From contig JANRJO010000100.1 in assembly GCA_033763935.1 (NCBI GenBank), positions 62,001 to 126,000 on the forward strand: a stretch of DNA of 64,000 nucleotides, given 5' to 3'. Below are positions 17,801-25,166 of this stretch, in pieces. This DNA is from DALYJJ01 sp033763935. GTDB lineage: Bacteria; Acidobacteriota; Terriglobia; Bryobacterales; Bryobacteraceae. The first letter of the stretch is position 1; each line of letters opens with the position of its first letter. Under the pieces are notes generated by a model. It ran no database searches. It was not told where the DNA came from and was given only the letters and a program-made list of their open reading frames with translations. Position numbers and translations under genes: made by a program.

Positions 17801-18151
17801 CAGCTTACTGTCCGGTGTCCAGCCGGCGACAGAGGCGTTGCCCCAGAAGGTGCGCCGCGTGGGCAGGCCGCCGGTGGCAGGCATCGTGTAAACCTCACTG
17901 GGTCCTTCGTAGTTGGCCACGAAGGCAATGGTCTTGCCGTCGGGCGAGAACGAGGCGCCGCGTTCTGCACTCAGGTGCGTGGTGAGCCGGCGGGCCACAC
18001 CGCCCTCGACGCCGACCTGCCACAGGTCTCCTTCGGCAGTGAAAACGATGGTGCTCCCGTGGATGGCGGGGAAGCGGTAGTACCCACGGGTATCCTGGGC
18101 GGCGAGAGCCACAACGAACACGAAGACGGCGAGCAGGCAACGAAGGGCCAT
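14825..18151 (-). CDS. Tricorn protease homologue (S41 family), exported
   Basis: A 1108-residue protease with signal peptide MALRCLLAVFVFVVALAAQ. It has, in order: beta-propeller regions with TolB/PD40-like blades (residues about 25-530, many GASFSPDGKTIAF-type repeats), a Lys/Glu/Pro/Ala-rich linker (about 537-580), a C1 domain, a PDZ domain (about 745-840) and a C-terminal S41 tail-specific protease domain. The catalytic Ser is Ser986 in TGSDGEAFAEG, preceded by the glycine-rich NGGGNIDSW substrate-cradle segment. In archaea tricorn degrades peptides downstream of the proteasome. A secreted bacterial copy probably degrades oligopeptides in the periplasm. It overlaps the MhqD gene end-on. 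Confidence 0.94.
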   Translation of the reverse strand: MALRCLLAVFVFVVALAAQDTRGYYRFPAIHGSTIVFTAEGDLWQVGVEGGVARRLTTHLSAERGASFSPDGKTIAFVANYEGPSEVYTMPATGGLPTRRTFWGNASVAGWTPDSKLLVLTNRFGNLFDPQMVVLAADNTVTRVPLAQASAGAYDASGKTLFFTRLPFQGSHAKRYQGGTAQKLWKFTSGSEAVPLTNDYAGTSKDPMWWNGRVYLLSDRDGAMNLWSMDEAGKNLRQHTKHQGWDAKSPSLSQGKIAYQLGADLHLFDIASGSDKALNIELASDFDHLRERWVKNPGEFGVNARISWDGSKVILISRGKVFVAPAKEGRFVENTARKASRFRDAVMMPDGKNLLALSTESGEVELWRIPANGIGPGEQLTKDSTVLRWNAQPSPDGKWVTHQDKDNQLWLLEVATKTQKKIATSTFGHNSFPAFNVRWSPDSKWVAYSMTAANQFERIFLYSVDTAVSTPLTTDRYNSVDPAWSGDGKWMYFLSDRALRSTVMSPWGPRAPEPHFDKSMKIYQVSLKKGLRSPFQPADELSDEKKPEEKKPEAAKPDEKKPEGAKPEAAKPEAAKVEIDFEGLPSRLSEVPVPAGNYRQLNAVGKRLCWIEYDSADFSKTNLQCVNIANKGEKPETLMEGAGGYQVSGDGKKMMVTKQNDIFIFDSGIGEGAAKAPKTLADSKVDLKDWAFSVIPSDEFKEMFVDAWRLHRDYFYDRKMHGVDWKGARDKYAPLASRVRDREELNDLIAQMVSELSALHHSVGGGDLRRGQDNIAIGALGARLVRDPAAGGYVVDHIYKHDPDRPDKRSPLAQPGVELNVGDVILNIDGRETLAAADIGELLRNRVNKQVLLRVKPAGKTEPKEVVAKTISLQQESDLRYHEWEYTRRLQVEEASGGQIGYLHLRAMGPNDIAQFAEHYYPVHDRAGLIIDVRHNGGGNIDSWLLNRLVRKAWFYWQGRMGQPTWNMHYAFRGHIVVLCNEWTGSDGEAFAEGIKRLGIGKVIGTRTWGGEIWLTGSNRLADQGIASAAEIGVFGPDGKWLIEGHGVDPDIVVDNLPHETFKGRDAQLEAAISFLKGEIKEKPLYKPVSPPYPDKTFKAPATGLKKK

Positions 18152-18259
18152 TATGCAGTCAAGTATACGCCCGGGGGGGCGGCGAGCCGCGTAACAAAAG
18201 GCCGCGGAGCAATTGCGTTCACGCCGCCCGCCTCTTGCGCGGGGCGGTAAGGTAGGGGC

Positions 18260-18466
18260 GTGGCTGATGGCGAGATCCAGATCGTTTCAAACGAGGCCGG
18301 CGAGCCCACGGCTGTAATCGTTCCGATCGCCCTGTGGAAGGAATTGCTTAGGAGCGCGAAACGGCATAACTGCTGAAGTCTGTGAAGAATCGGGAGCGCT
18401 CGCTGGCAGCGCTGGGTCGCTCCAGTGGGCTCGTTGGACGACGCGGTGGCGAAACTGGCGCTGTGA
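18260..18466 (+). pseudogene. Phd/YefM-type antitoxin remnant, frameshifted
   Basis: Three consecutive in-frame pieces match a Phd/YefM antitoxin but not in one frame. From GTG 18260 the read is IQIVSNEAGEPTAVIVPIALWKEL, the usual core, then a stop. Shifting frame near 18370 gives LLKSVKNRERSLAALGRSSG. Shifting back at 18431 gives SLDDAVAKLAL and a TGA at 18464. The N-terminal DNA-binding stretch is missing, since an in-frame stop lies just upstream of the GTG. The final TGA overlaps the toxin's original GTG start, the classic coupled layout. The two shifts compensate, so net length is kept, but translation cannot pass as written. Confidence 0.6.
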
Positions 18467-18719
18467 GGAGAGTTGAAGTCGACCCTGGCGCCTTGAGAAC
18501 TTAGCCTAGTGGGCCGCGCAGGATCGATTTCAAGCAGCCCGCATCATCCGACTCATCGGAGAGACTCAGCGTGATCCGTTTGTCGGTATTGGCAAGCCGG
18601 AGCCTCTCCGCCACGAGCTAGCCGGCTGCTGGTCACGCCGGATCGACCGCGGACATCGCTTGGTGTACCAAGTGCTGCCGGACAGGATTCGGATTCTTGC
18701 GTGTCGTTATCACTACTAG
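18463..18719 (+). pseudogene. YoeB/Txe-type toxin remnant, frameshift plus nonsense
   Basis: The last 70 codons (from 18510) read WAAQDRFQAARIIRLIGETQ, then the near-diagnostic YoeB signature DPFVGIGKPEPLRHELAG, then WSRRIDRGHRLVYQV and end CRYHY plus TAG. In YoeB this region forms the RNase active site (catalytic Glu in KPEPL, and the C-terminal His-Tyr). Upstream, the GTG at 18463 reads only 13 codons before a stop. Restoring one base between 18491 and 18500 and reading the TAG at 18507 as Trp would rebuild the expected N-terminus. The gene is therefore dead by one frameshift and one nonsense change. It lies directly behind the antitoxin remnant. Confidence 0.78.
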
Positions 18720-18804
18720 CTAGTGAAGTCGGTGGTTGCGAGCGGCGAGTCGTTGGGCGGCGCGAACAGAATCTTCGTTGCCCGTGCAGCGACAGCCGCT
18801 TCCG

Positions 18805-20235
18805 TCAAGCCGTGAGCGCCGGCGCGGCCTTCGAGCCGAGGCGGCACTCGCCGTGTACTGCTTTCACGGCACTCTCGAGGCCGTCGAGCTTTACCACGAT
18901 AGCAATGGTCAATTCGCTCGAGCCCTGGGAGATGGCGATGATGTTGACGTTCTCGCGCGAGATGGCCGTGAAGATGCGGCCGGCGAGGCCGGGGGTGCCG
19001 CGCATGCCTTCGCCAACGATCGCCAGCAGTCCTACTTCTGTTTCTACTTCGATGGGCTTGAGGTAGCCGTGGTTCAATTCGAGTTCCAGGCCTGCTTCCA
19101 GGCGCTGCATCACGGCGGGCAGCTCGGTCTGGCGCACGAGGAAGCAGAAGCTCTGGCGGTAGCTGGAGCTCGAAATCGCCAGCAGTTCGGCGTTGGCGTG
19201 AGAGACGGCAGCGAGAGCGCGGGCCATGAGGCGGGTGCCGTTGAGCGATGCGCTGTTGGGCTCGAGCGACACGAGGGCGACGTTGCTCATGGACGTGACC
19301 GCGCGGGGGCCGCGCGGGGCGGACGTCTCCGGCACGATGCGAGTGCCGAGCTTTTCCGGCGCGAAGCTGTTCTTGCTGATGACGGGGATCTGCCGTTCCA
19401 TGAGCGGCGCGAGGGTTCTCGGGTGAAGCACCTTGGCGCCGTTGTACGCGAGTTCGGCGGCCTCGCGGTAGGTAATCTCTTCGAGGACGGCGGCATCGGG
19501 AACCAGGCGCGGGTCGGCGGACATGATGCCGTCGACATCGGTCCAAATCCAGAGTTCGGCGGCGTCCAGCACGCCCGCGAGGATGGAGGCCGAGAAGTCC
19601 GAGCCACCGCGGCCGAGCGTGGTGGGGCGCCCGTCAACGGTGGCGCCATTGAAGCCGGTGACGATCGGGATGCGGCCGGCGGCGAGGTGGGGGAGCAGCA
19701 GGGCCCGGGCCTTCTCGCGAGTGGGCTCCATCAGAGGCGTGGCATTACCATGGACGGCGTCGGTAACGATGACGTCGCGAGCGTTGACGGCGATGGCGGG
19801 GACGCCGGTAGCGTCGAGGTATTCGGAGACCAGTAGCGCCGAGAGGCGCTCGCCGACGGCGACGCCTTCATCGACTGACCGCGGCGGCATCTCGGCGAGC
19901 ATGGCCATGCCGTTAGCAATGCGCTCGAACTCCGCGACGAGCGCCCGCACACGGGGACGGGTCTCGGCGCAGCGGTCGGGAGGCAGGAGTTGCGCACAGG
20001 CTTCGAGGTGGCGATCCTCGAGGGCCTTCAGGTTGGCGGCGAGGCGGTCGCGCTCGCCGCGCTCGGCCATTCGCATGGTGTCTAGGAGAAGATCGGTAAT
20101 CTTCGACATCGCCGAGACGACGACTGCGACCGGGCGGTGGGCGCGCTGTTCCGCGGCGAGAGAGGCGGCGGTGCGCATGCGTTCGGCCGAGCCGACGCTC
20201 GTTCCGCCAAACTTCATAACGAGCAGGTTCTTCAA
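18805..20235 (-). CDS. lysC: Aspartate kinase
   Basis: A 476-residue aspartokinase that phosphorylates aspartate as the first step to Lys, Met, Thr and diaminopimelate. The start is TTG 20235, overlapping the cmk stop as TTGA, with a GGAAAGGAAG ribosome binding site in the end of cmk. The kinase domain has KFGGTSVGS at residues 8-16, a GRGGSDFSASILA motif and WTDVDGIMSADPR. Two C-terminal ACT domains from about residue 310 include SMSNVALVSLEPNS and LLAIVGEGMRGTPGLAGRIF, the allosteric sites for amino-acid feedback. No homoserine dehydrogenase domain is fused. Co-transcription with cmk is likely. Confidence 0.95.
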   Translation of the reverse strand: MKNLLVMKFGGTSVGSAERMRTAASLAAEQRAHRPVAVVVSAMSKITDLLLDTMRMAERGERDRLAANLKALEDRHLEACAQLLPPDRCAETRPRVRALVAEFERIANGMAMLAEMPPRSVDEGVAVGERLSALLVSEYLDATGVPAIAVNARDVIVTDAVHGNATPLMEPTREKARALLLPHLAAGRIPIVTGFNGATVDGRPTTLGRGGSDFSASILAGVLDAAELWIWTDVDGIMSADPRLVPDAAVLEEITYREAAELAYNGAKVLHPRTLAPLMERQIPVISKNSFAPEKLGTRIVPETSAPRGPRAVTSMSNVALVSLEPNSASLNGTRLMARALAAVSHANAELLAISSSSYRQSFCFLVRQTELPAVMQRLEAGLELELNHGYLKPIEVETEVGLLAIVGEGMRGTPGLAGRIFTAISRENVNIIAISQGSSELTIAIVVKLDGLESAVKAVHGECRLGSKAAPALTA

Positions 20236-20918
20236 CGGGCGACTTCCTTTCCATTGGCCGTCCGGTCGCGGACGGTCTTCAGGATGCGTTCTTCGACTTC
20301 CTCCGGTGTAAGAGCGCTGGAGTCGAGGTACATAGCGTCAGGGGCTTGAACGAGAGGAGCTTCCGCGCGGGTGCGGTCGCGGGCGTCGCGCTCGGCCAGC
20401 TCGCGGGCAACCGATTCGGCGCACGCGCCGCCGTTGCGGTCTTCGAGTTCCTTCACGCGGCGCGCAGCGCGCACTTCCGGGGAGGCGTCGAGGAAGAATT
20501 TGACCTCGGCGTCGGGGAAGACGACCGTACCGATGTCGCGGCCCTCCATCACGACGGAGACCGAACGGGCGGCTTCGCGCTGCTTCTCGACGAGCGCGCG
20601 GCGAACGCCGGGAACAGCGGAGACCTTCGAAGCAGCAGCGCTGACCTCCGGCGTGCGGATGCTCGCCGAAATGTCCTCGCCGTTCAGGAGAACGCGGCGG
20701 CCACAGTCTTCGAAGGTAATGGCAGCGCTGAGGGCGAGTTGTTCGAGACGATGCATATCGTCGAGCGAGGTCTGCGTGCGGAGCGCCCAGAGCGCAACGG
20801 CGCGGTACATGGCGCCGGTATCTAGATAGAGGTAGCCGAGGCGCTCGGCGACACGACGGGCGATGGTGCTCTTCCCTGCCCCGCCCGGGCCGTCGATGGC
20901 GACGATGATGCGCTTCAT
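20232..20918 (-). CDS. cmk: Cytidylate kinase
   Basis: A 228-residue CMP/dCMP kinase. The P-loop is DGPGGAGKST near residue 9, followed by LGYLYLDTGAMYRAVAL, the family's CMP-binding region. The SAAASKVSAVPGVRRALVEKQRE and VMEGRDIGTVVFPDA motifs and a mobile-lid region with FLDASPEVRAARR are present. Length matches E. coli Cmk. It sits between the ferredoxin-like gene (13 nt upstream) and lysC (TTGA overlap), forming a three-gene run on the minus strand. Confidence 0.96.
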   Translation of the reverse strand: MKRIIVAIDGPGGAGKSTIARRVAERLGYLYLDTGAMYRAVALWALRTQTSLDDMHRLEQLALSAAITFEDCGRRVLLNGEDISASIRTPEVSAAASKVSAVPGVRRALVEKQREAARSVSVVMEGRDIGTVVFPDAEVKFFLDASPEVRAARRVKELEDRNGGACAESVARELAERDARDRTRAEAPLVQAPDAMYLDSSALTPEEVEERILKTVRDRTANGKEVAR

Positions 20919-20931
20919 GACCTTTGCACTA

Positions 20932-21321
20932 TTATGGCTTGCCGCTCAGCGGGTCCATGGCGAACCGGTAGTCTTCCACCGGGCGCCCGCCGATGAGATG
21001 CTCCTGAATAATGCGTTCGAGAACCGCGGGGGTCACGGAGTGATACCAGACGCCGTCGGGGTAGACGACCGCGATGGGGCCTTGCGCGCAGATGCGCAGA
21101 CAGTTAGCTTTAGTGCGGAAAACGGCCTGGTCACCGTTGCAGAGGCCGAGTTCGTTGAGGCGGCTCTTGAGGTAGTCCCACGCCTCGAGCCCCACGTCTT
21201 TGGAGCAGCACTTGGGGTTCGTCTGGTCGGCGCACAGGAAGATGTGGCGGCGCAGCGAGCCGACGCCATACAGCGCGGCGACCTTGGCGAGTGCGTTCGT
21301 TTCGTCACTCGTTAGACTCAA
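20932..21321 (-). CDS. (2Fe-2S) thioredoxin-like ferredoxin
   Basis: A 129-residue protein of the thioredoxin-fold [2Fe-2S] ferredoxin type. Cysteines occur as FLCADQTNPKCC (first two ligands, the second being one of a CC pair) and ANCLRICAQGPIAVVYPDG (Cys-x3-Cys ligand pair), the arrangement of Aquifex-type [2Fe-2S] ferredoxins. The start is a TTG at 21321, only 3 nt from the GTG of the divergent metallopeptidase gene, so start placement is less certain than the family. A redox partner is not identifiable here. It heads the cmk-lysC run. Confidence 0.87.
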   Translation of the reverse strand: MSLTSDETNALAKVAALYGVGSLRRHIFLCADQTNPKCCSKDVGLEAWDYLKSRLNELGLCNGDQAVFRTKANCLRICAQGPIAVVYPDGVWYHSVTPAVLERIIQEHLIGGRPVEDYRFAMDPLSGKP

Positions 21322-21324
21322 AGG

Positions 21325-21675
21325 GTGTCTCCTCGCGAGTTCGATCTGCTGGTGGAAGAGGCGCTGGCAACGATTCCGGCACGGTTCCGTTGTCGGCTGA
21401 AGAACGTAGCCCTGGTGGTGGAGCCGGAGCCGCCGCGGCCTGGATTGCTCGGGCTATATGTGGGCCGGCCGTTACCGCAGCGGAGCGTCAGCGAGGGGTT
21501 TGCCATGCCGGATCACATCTACATTTACCAGGGGCCGCACGAGCGGATGGCCCGAACGCCGGAGGGGTTGCGGCGACTGGTGGAAGAGACAGTATGGCAC
21601 GAGGTGGCGCATTATTTCGGGATGAGCGAGCAGCAGGTGCGGCGGTGGGAGCGGCGGCGGGATCAGCGGCGATAG
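21325..21675 (+). CDS. Small zincin-like metallopeptidase family protein
   Basis: A 116-residue protein starting at GTG 21325. It carries the zinc motif HEVAHYFG (HExxH), preceded by the conserved DHIYIYQGPHERMARTPEGLR block. This matches the small 'metallopeptidase family protein' group (DUF-type, 110-140 residues), in which no protease activity has been shown. The family usually continues with a third ligand region near EQQVRRWE, as here. It is divergent from the ferredoxin gene and overlaps the convergent glycosyltransferase by 13 nt. Confidence 0.88.
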   Translation: MSPREFDLLVEEALATIPARFRCRLKNVALVVEPEPPRPGLLGLYVGRPLPQRSVSEGFAMPDHIYIYQGPHERMARTPEGLRRLVEETVWHEVAHYFGMSEQQVRRWERRRDQRR

Positions 21676-22391
21676 CGGCCGGAAAGACCGTACCAGCGGA
21701 CCTCGAACGGGTCGAGAAACGCGCGCAGTCCGCGCACGAAGCTCACTTTGGTGCCGGCCACGTCATTCCAACGCACAGGAACCTCTACGATCTTGAAGCC
21801 AAGCGCCTTGGCGATGAAGAGGAGTTCGACATCGAAGCCGAACCCTTCGATTTGCTGCAGACTGCCCACGGCTTTCGCGGCCTTCCCTTCGAAGAGCTTG
21901 AAGCCGCACTGGGTGTCGCGAAAGGGGAGCCCGGTGACAGAGCGCATGACCACGTTGAAGAAACGGCCGGCGGTCTCGCGGGCCCAGGGCTGGTGAACGC
22001 CGACCAACGATCGGTCGAGAGCACGGGAACCGATGGCGATGGCGGCGCCGGTGCGAGTGACGGCGTCCCACAGCTTTGCCAGTTCCTCGATGGGCGAGGA
22101 GAGGTCTGCGTCCGTAAAGAGAATCCACTCACCGCGAGCCTCAGTGAGGCCGTGCCGGACGGCATATCCCTTGCCGCGGTTACCAGGGTTTGAGACGAGC
22201 CTGACGCGGTTATCGCGAGCGCTGTACGATTCGATGAGCCGCGCAGTCCCGTCGCGGGAACCGTCGTCAACGGCGACGACTTCGGAGAATCGCCGAGGGT
22301 TGCGATCGAGATAAGCGAGCACCTGATCGAGCGTTTCGCCAAGCCGCCGTTCCTCGTTGTAAGCGGGGATGACGATCGAGAGAGAGTCCAA
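21663..22391 (-). CDS. Glycosyltransferase family 2, dolichyl-phosphate hexose synthase-like
   Basis: A 242-residue GT-A glycosyltransferase of the DPM1 type, with LSIVIPAYNEERRLGETLDQVL at the N-terminus, VVAVDDGSRDGTARLI, the DXD-like FTDADLSSP, and DTQCGFKLF further on. These enzymes transfer a hexose from a nucleotide-sugar to polyprenyl phosphate, supplying donors for GT39-type enzymes. A GT39 gene lies 2.8 kb away, so a functional link is plausible but inferred. The start is TTG 22391 with GAGG 6 nt upstream. It shares a 36-bp divergent intergenic region with lysS. Confidence 0.92.
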   Translation of the reverse strand: MDSLSIVIPAYNEERRLGETLDQVLAYLDRNPRRFSEVVAVDDGSRDGTARLIESYSARDNRVRLVSNPGNRGKGYAVRHGLTEARGEWILFTDADLSSPIEELAKLWDAVTRTGAAIAIGSRALDRSLVGVHQPWARETAGRFFNVVMRSVTGLPFRDTQCGFKLFEGKAAKAVGSLQQIEGFGFDVELLFIAKALGFKIVEVPVRWNDVAGTKVSFVRGLRAFLDPFEVRWYGLSGRYRR

Positions 22392-22399
22392 TCCTCAAT

Positions 22400-22405
22400 T
22401 ATAAT
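22400..22405 (+). promoter_or_regulatory. Consensus -10 element upstream of lysS
   Basis: A perfect TATAAT lies in the only AT-rich stretch of the 36-bp intergenic region. It would place lysS transcription near position 22412, leaving a short leader with GGGAG 7 nt before the TTG start. No good -35 is visible at 17 bp spacing (CGAGAG). A promoter for the opposite strand may share the region. Confidence 0.45.
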
Positions 22406-22427
22406 AAGCATTTTCGGGAGTCCTCTA

Positions 22428-23927
22428 TTGTCGTTAGAAGACGAGCTGTTTACCCAGCGCCACGCGCGCATCCGCGAGATCGAGGCGCTGGGGTATCAAT
22501 CCTACGGTCATCGATTCGATTTCACGCACACCATTCCGGCGATCGTTTCCGCGTATCACTCGAAGACGGCCGAGGAGTTGGATCCGCCGGTGCGCGTGCG
22601 GATCGCGGGGCGCATTCAAACCGTACGGCGCATGGGAAAGGCGGGCTTCGCACACCTGGCGCAGGACGGCGAGAGGCTGCAGATCTATGTCCGCAAGGAC
22701 GCTGTGAGCGAGAACGACTACAAGCTGTACCAGTTGCTGGACCTCGGTGACGTGATCGGGGTTGAGGGGTACCTGTTTCGTACGAAGACCGGAGAACTGA
22801 GTGTTCACGCGGAGAAGCTGTTCTTCCTGGCGAAAACGCTACTGGCGATGCCGGAGAAATGGCATGGGCTGGAGGACGTTGAGACGCGCTACCGGCAGCG
22901 CTATCTGGACCTGATCGCGAACCCGGACGTGCGGCGCGTGTTCGTCACGCGGGCGCGCATCGTCAACTCGCTGCGACGGCAGCTCGAGGAGCGAGGCTTC
23001 ATCGAAGTGGAAACTCCGATGATGCAGCCGCTCTACGGCGGCGCCACGGCGCGACCCTTCGTCACGCATCACAACACGCTCGACATCGACCTCTACCTGC
23101 GTATAGCTCCGGAGTTATATTTGAAGCGGCTGGTGGTGGGGGGCCTCGAGCGGGTGTACGAGATCAACCGCAACTTCCGGAACGAGGGCATCAGCACCCA
23201 TCACAATCCCGAATTCACGATGCTCGAGTTCTACCAGGCCTACACGGACTACCGGGGCCTGATGGACCTGTCGTGCCAACTGCTGCAGCAGGTTGCCATC
23301 GACGCCACGGGCAGCACGGAAGTGCCGTACCAGGGTGCAGTGCTCAACTTTGGCGCGATGCGCCGATTCAGCATGCGCGAGGCGGTGATCGAATTCTGGA
23401 AGGGCGATGGCCGGCCGACGATGGACGACGTGAACAACCGCGAGTGGCTGCTCGCGCACTCGCACGAGCGAACTCCGGGGAAGGCGCTGGCCGAGATTTT
23501 CGAGCGCGTGGCGGAAGACCAACTGATCCAGCCGACGATCATCTACGACTATCCGGTGGAGACCTCGCCGCTTTCGAAGAACAAGCCCGACGAGCCGTAC
23601 TTCGTGGAGCGGTTCGAGATCTACGCCGGCGGCATGGAGATCGGCAACGCGTACACCGAGTTGAACGACCCGCAGGAGCAGCGCCGCCGCTTCGAGATGC
23701 AGTTGGCGATGCTGGAAGGCGGGGACGAGGAAGCGCACCGCATGGACGAAGACTACCTGCGGGCGCTGAGCTACGGCATGCCGCCGACGGGCGGCGAGGG
23801 AATCGGCATCGATCGTCTGACCATGCTGCTCACCGACTCGCGCTCCATCCGCGACGTCATCCTCTTCCCCCTGCTGCGGCCGGAGGGCGAGATCGGCATG
23901 GCGGACCGCCTGCGAGCCCTGGAGTAG
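22428..23927 (+). CDS. lysS: Lysyl-tRNA synthetase, class II
   Basis: A 499-residue class II synthetase that charges tRNA-Lys. It has an N-terminal OB-fold anticodon-binding domain (residues about 55-150, RIAGRIQTVRRMGKAGFAHL). Motif 1 is in GFIEVETPMMQPLYGGATARPF. Motif 2 is in RVYEINRNFRNEGISTHHNPEFTMLEFY. Motif 3 is GGEGIGIDRLTMLLT near the C-terminus. Length is that of the bacterial LysS family. The start is TTG 22428. The lolC/E-like gene starts 9 nt later, and the GT39 gene follows by ATGA overlap, giving a three-gene operon. Confidence 0.97.
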   Translation: MSLEDELFTQRHARIREIEALGYQSYGHRFDFTHTIPAIVSAYHSKTAEELDPPVRVRIAGRIQTVRRMGKAGFAHLAQDGERLQIYVRKDAVSENDYKLYQLLDLGDVIGVEGYLFRTKTGELSVHAEKLFFLAKTLLAMPEKWHGLEDVETRYRQRYLDLIANPDVRRVFVTRARIVNSLRRQLEERGFIEVETPMMQPLYGGATARPFVTHHNTLDIDLYLRIAPELYLKRLVVGGLERVYEINRNFRNEGISTHHNPEFTMLEFYQAYTDYRGLMDLSCQLLQQVAIDATGSTEVPYQGAVLNFGAMRRFSMREAVIEFWKGDGRPTMDDVNNREWLLAHSHERTPGKALAEIFERVAEDQLIQPTIIYDYPVETSPLSKNKPDEPYFVERFEIYAGGMEIGNAYTELNDPQEQRRRFEMQLAMLEGGDEEAHRMDEDYLRALSYGMPPTGGEGIGIDRLTMLLTDSRSIRDVILFPLLRPEGEIGMADRLRALE

Positions 23928-23936
23928 GGCGGCGGC

Positions 23937-25166
23937 GTGGCGAACCGCTTCGAACTTTTTGTCGCCGGGCGGTATCTGCGCGCCAAGCGCAAGCAGGCGG
24001 CGCTCTCACTCATCACCGGCATTTCGATTCTCGGGGTAGCGGCCGGCGTGATGGCGCTGATCGTGGCACTGGCCATCAACAGCGGCTTCCGCAATACGTT
24101 GCAGCGGAACCTGCTGGGTGCGACGGCGCACATCAGTGTGCTCGAGAAGACGCCGGGCTACGGCATCGAGAACTGGCGAGAGCTATCGAAACAGTTTTCC
24201 GCGCTCCCGGGCGTACGCGGAGTGTACGCGAGCCTCTACGGACAGGTGTTCCTGAGCGGGGCGCGCAACAGTACGGGCGCCGTCTTGAAGGGCGTCGACA
24301 TGTCCGATGCGGTGGCGACGGAGGACCTGCGGCGCCATCTGAGGCAGGGCTCGCTCGAGCGAAGGGCGAAGGATTTTCCGGGCTTGGTGATCGGCTCACG
24401 CCTGGCGGACCATACTGGGCTGCAGCTAGGGCAGGTGGTGAACGTCATCAGTCCGACCGGCGAAATGACGCCTCTCGGCCCCCGCCCCAGCTATCACGAA
24501 TTCCGCATTACCGGCATTTTCGAATCCGGTTTCTACGACCTGGACAACGTCTGGGTGTTCTCAGACCTGCCCGAGGTGCAGCGCATGATGGGTTTGGGGG
24601 ACGTGGTGAATTCCGTGGAGATGAAACTCGCCGACATCTACCAGGCGCCGGGCGTTGCGCAGCAGGCGGAGCGCCTCGCCGGCCCGCATCTGGCCGCGAC
24701 TACCTGGATGGAGCAGAACCGGCAGTTACTGGGCGCGCTGCGCATGGAGCGCGTGGTGACGGTGATCACCATTGGGCTGATTCAACTGGTGTCGGCGCTG
24801 AACATCTTCATCACGCTGGTGATGATGGTGATGGAGAAGCAGAAGGACATCGCCATCCTGGTGAGCATGGGAGCGCGGCGGCAGCAGATTCGGAACATCT
24901 TCGTCGCGCAGGGAGTGCTCATCGGAATAGTGGGCACGGTGATCGGGCTGGTGGCCGGTTACACGCTGAGCTTCCTGGCGGACAAGTACCGTTGGGTTCG
25001 GCTGGACGAGCAAGTGTATTCGTTGAGCTTCGTGCCGTTTGAACCGCGAGTCTTCGACGGCGTGTGGGTTTCCGCCGCCGCCATCTTGGTGAGCTTCGTG
25101 GCCACGCTCTACCCGGCGCGGAGCGCGGCGCGAGTGGTTCCCGTGGAAGCGCTGCGCTACGAATGA
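23937..25166 (+). CDS. Lipoprotein-releasing ABC permease, LolC/LolE family
   Basis: A 409-residue inner-membrane permease with one N-terminal and three C-terminal transmembrane segments around a MacB-like periplasmic domain, plus the C-terminal FtsX domain (TLVMMVMEKQKDIAILVSMGARRQQI). It opens FVAGRYLRAKRKQAALSLITGISILGV, the LolC/E family start. In a Lol complex such a permease extracts lipoproteins from the inner membrane. The LolD ATPase gene is not adjacent. Start GTG 23937 is 9 nt after lysS, an arrangement seen in related genomes. It ends by ATGA overlap with the GT39 gene. Confidence 0.93.
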   Translation: MANRFELFVAGRYLRAKRKQAALSLITGISILGVAAGVMALIVALAINSGFRNTLQRNLLGATAHISVLEKTPGYGIENWRELSKQFSALPGVRGVYASLYGQVFLSGARNSTGAVLKGVDMSDAVATEDLRRHLRQGSLERRAKDFPGLVIGSRLADHTGLQLGQVVNVISPTGEMTPLGPRPSYHEFRITGIFESGFYDLDNVWVFSDLPEVQRMMGLGDVVNSVEMKLADIYQAPGVAQQAERLAGPHLAATTWMEQNRQLLGALRMERVVTVITIGLIQLVSALNIFITLVMMVMEKQKDIAILVSMGARRQQIRNIFVAQGVLIGIVGTVIGLVAGYTLSFLADKYRWVRLDEQVYSLSFVPFEPRVFDGVWVSAAAILVSFVATLYPARSAARVVPVEALRYE

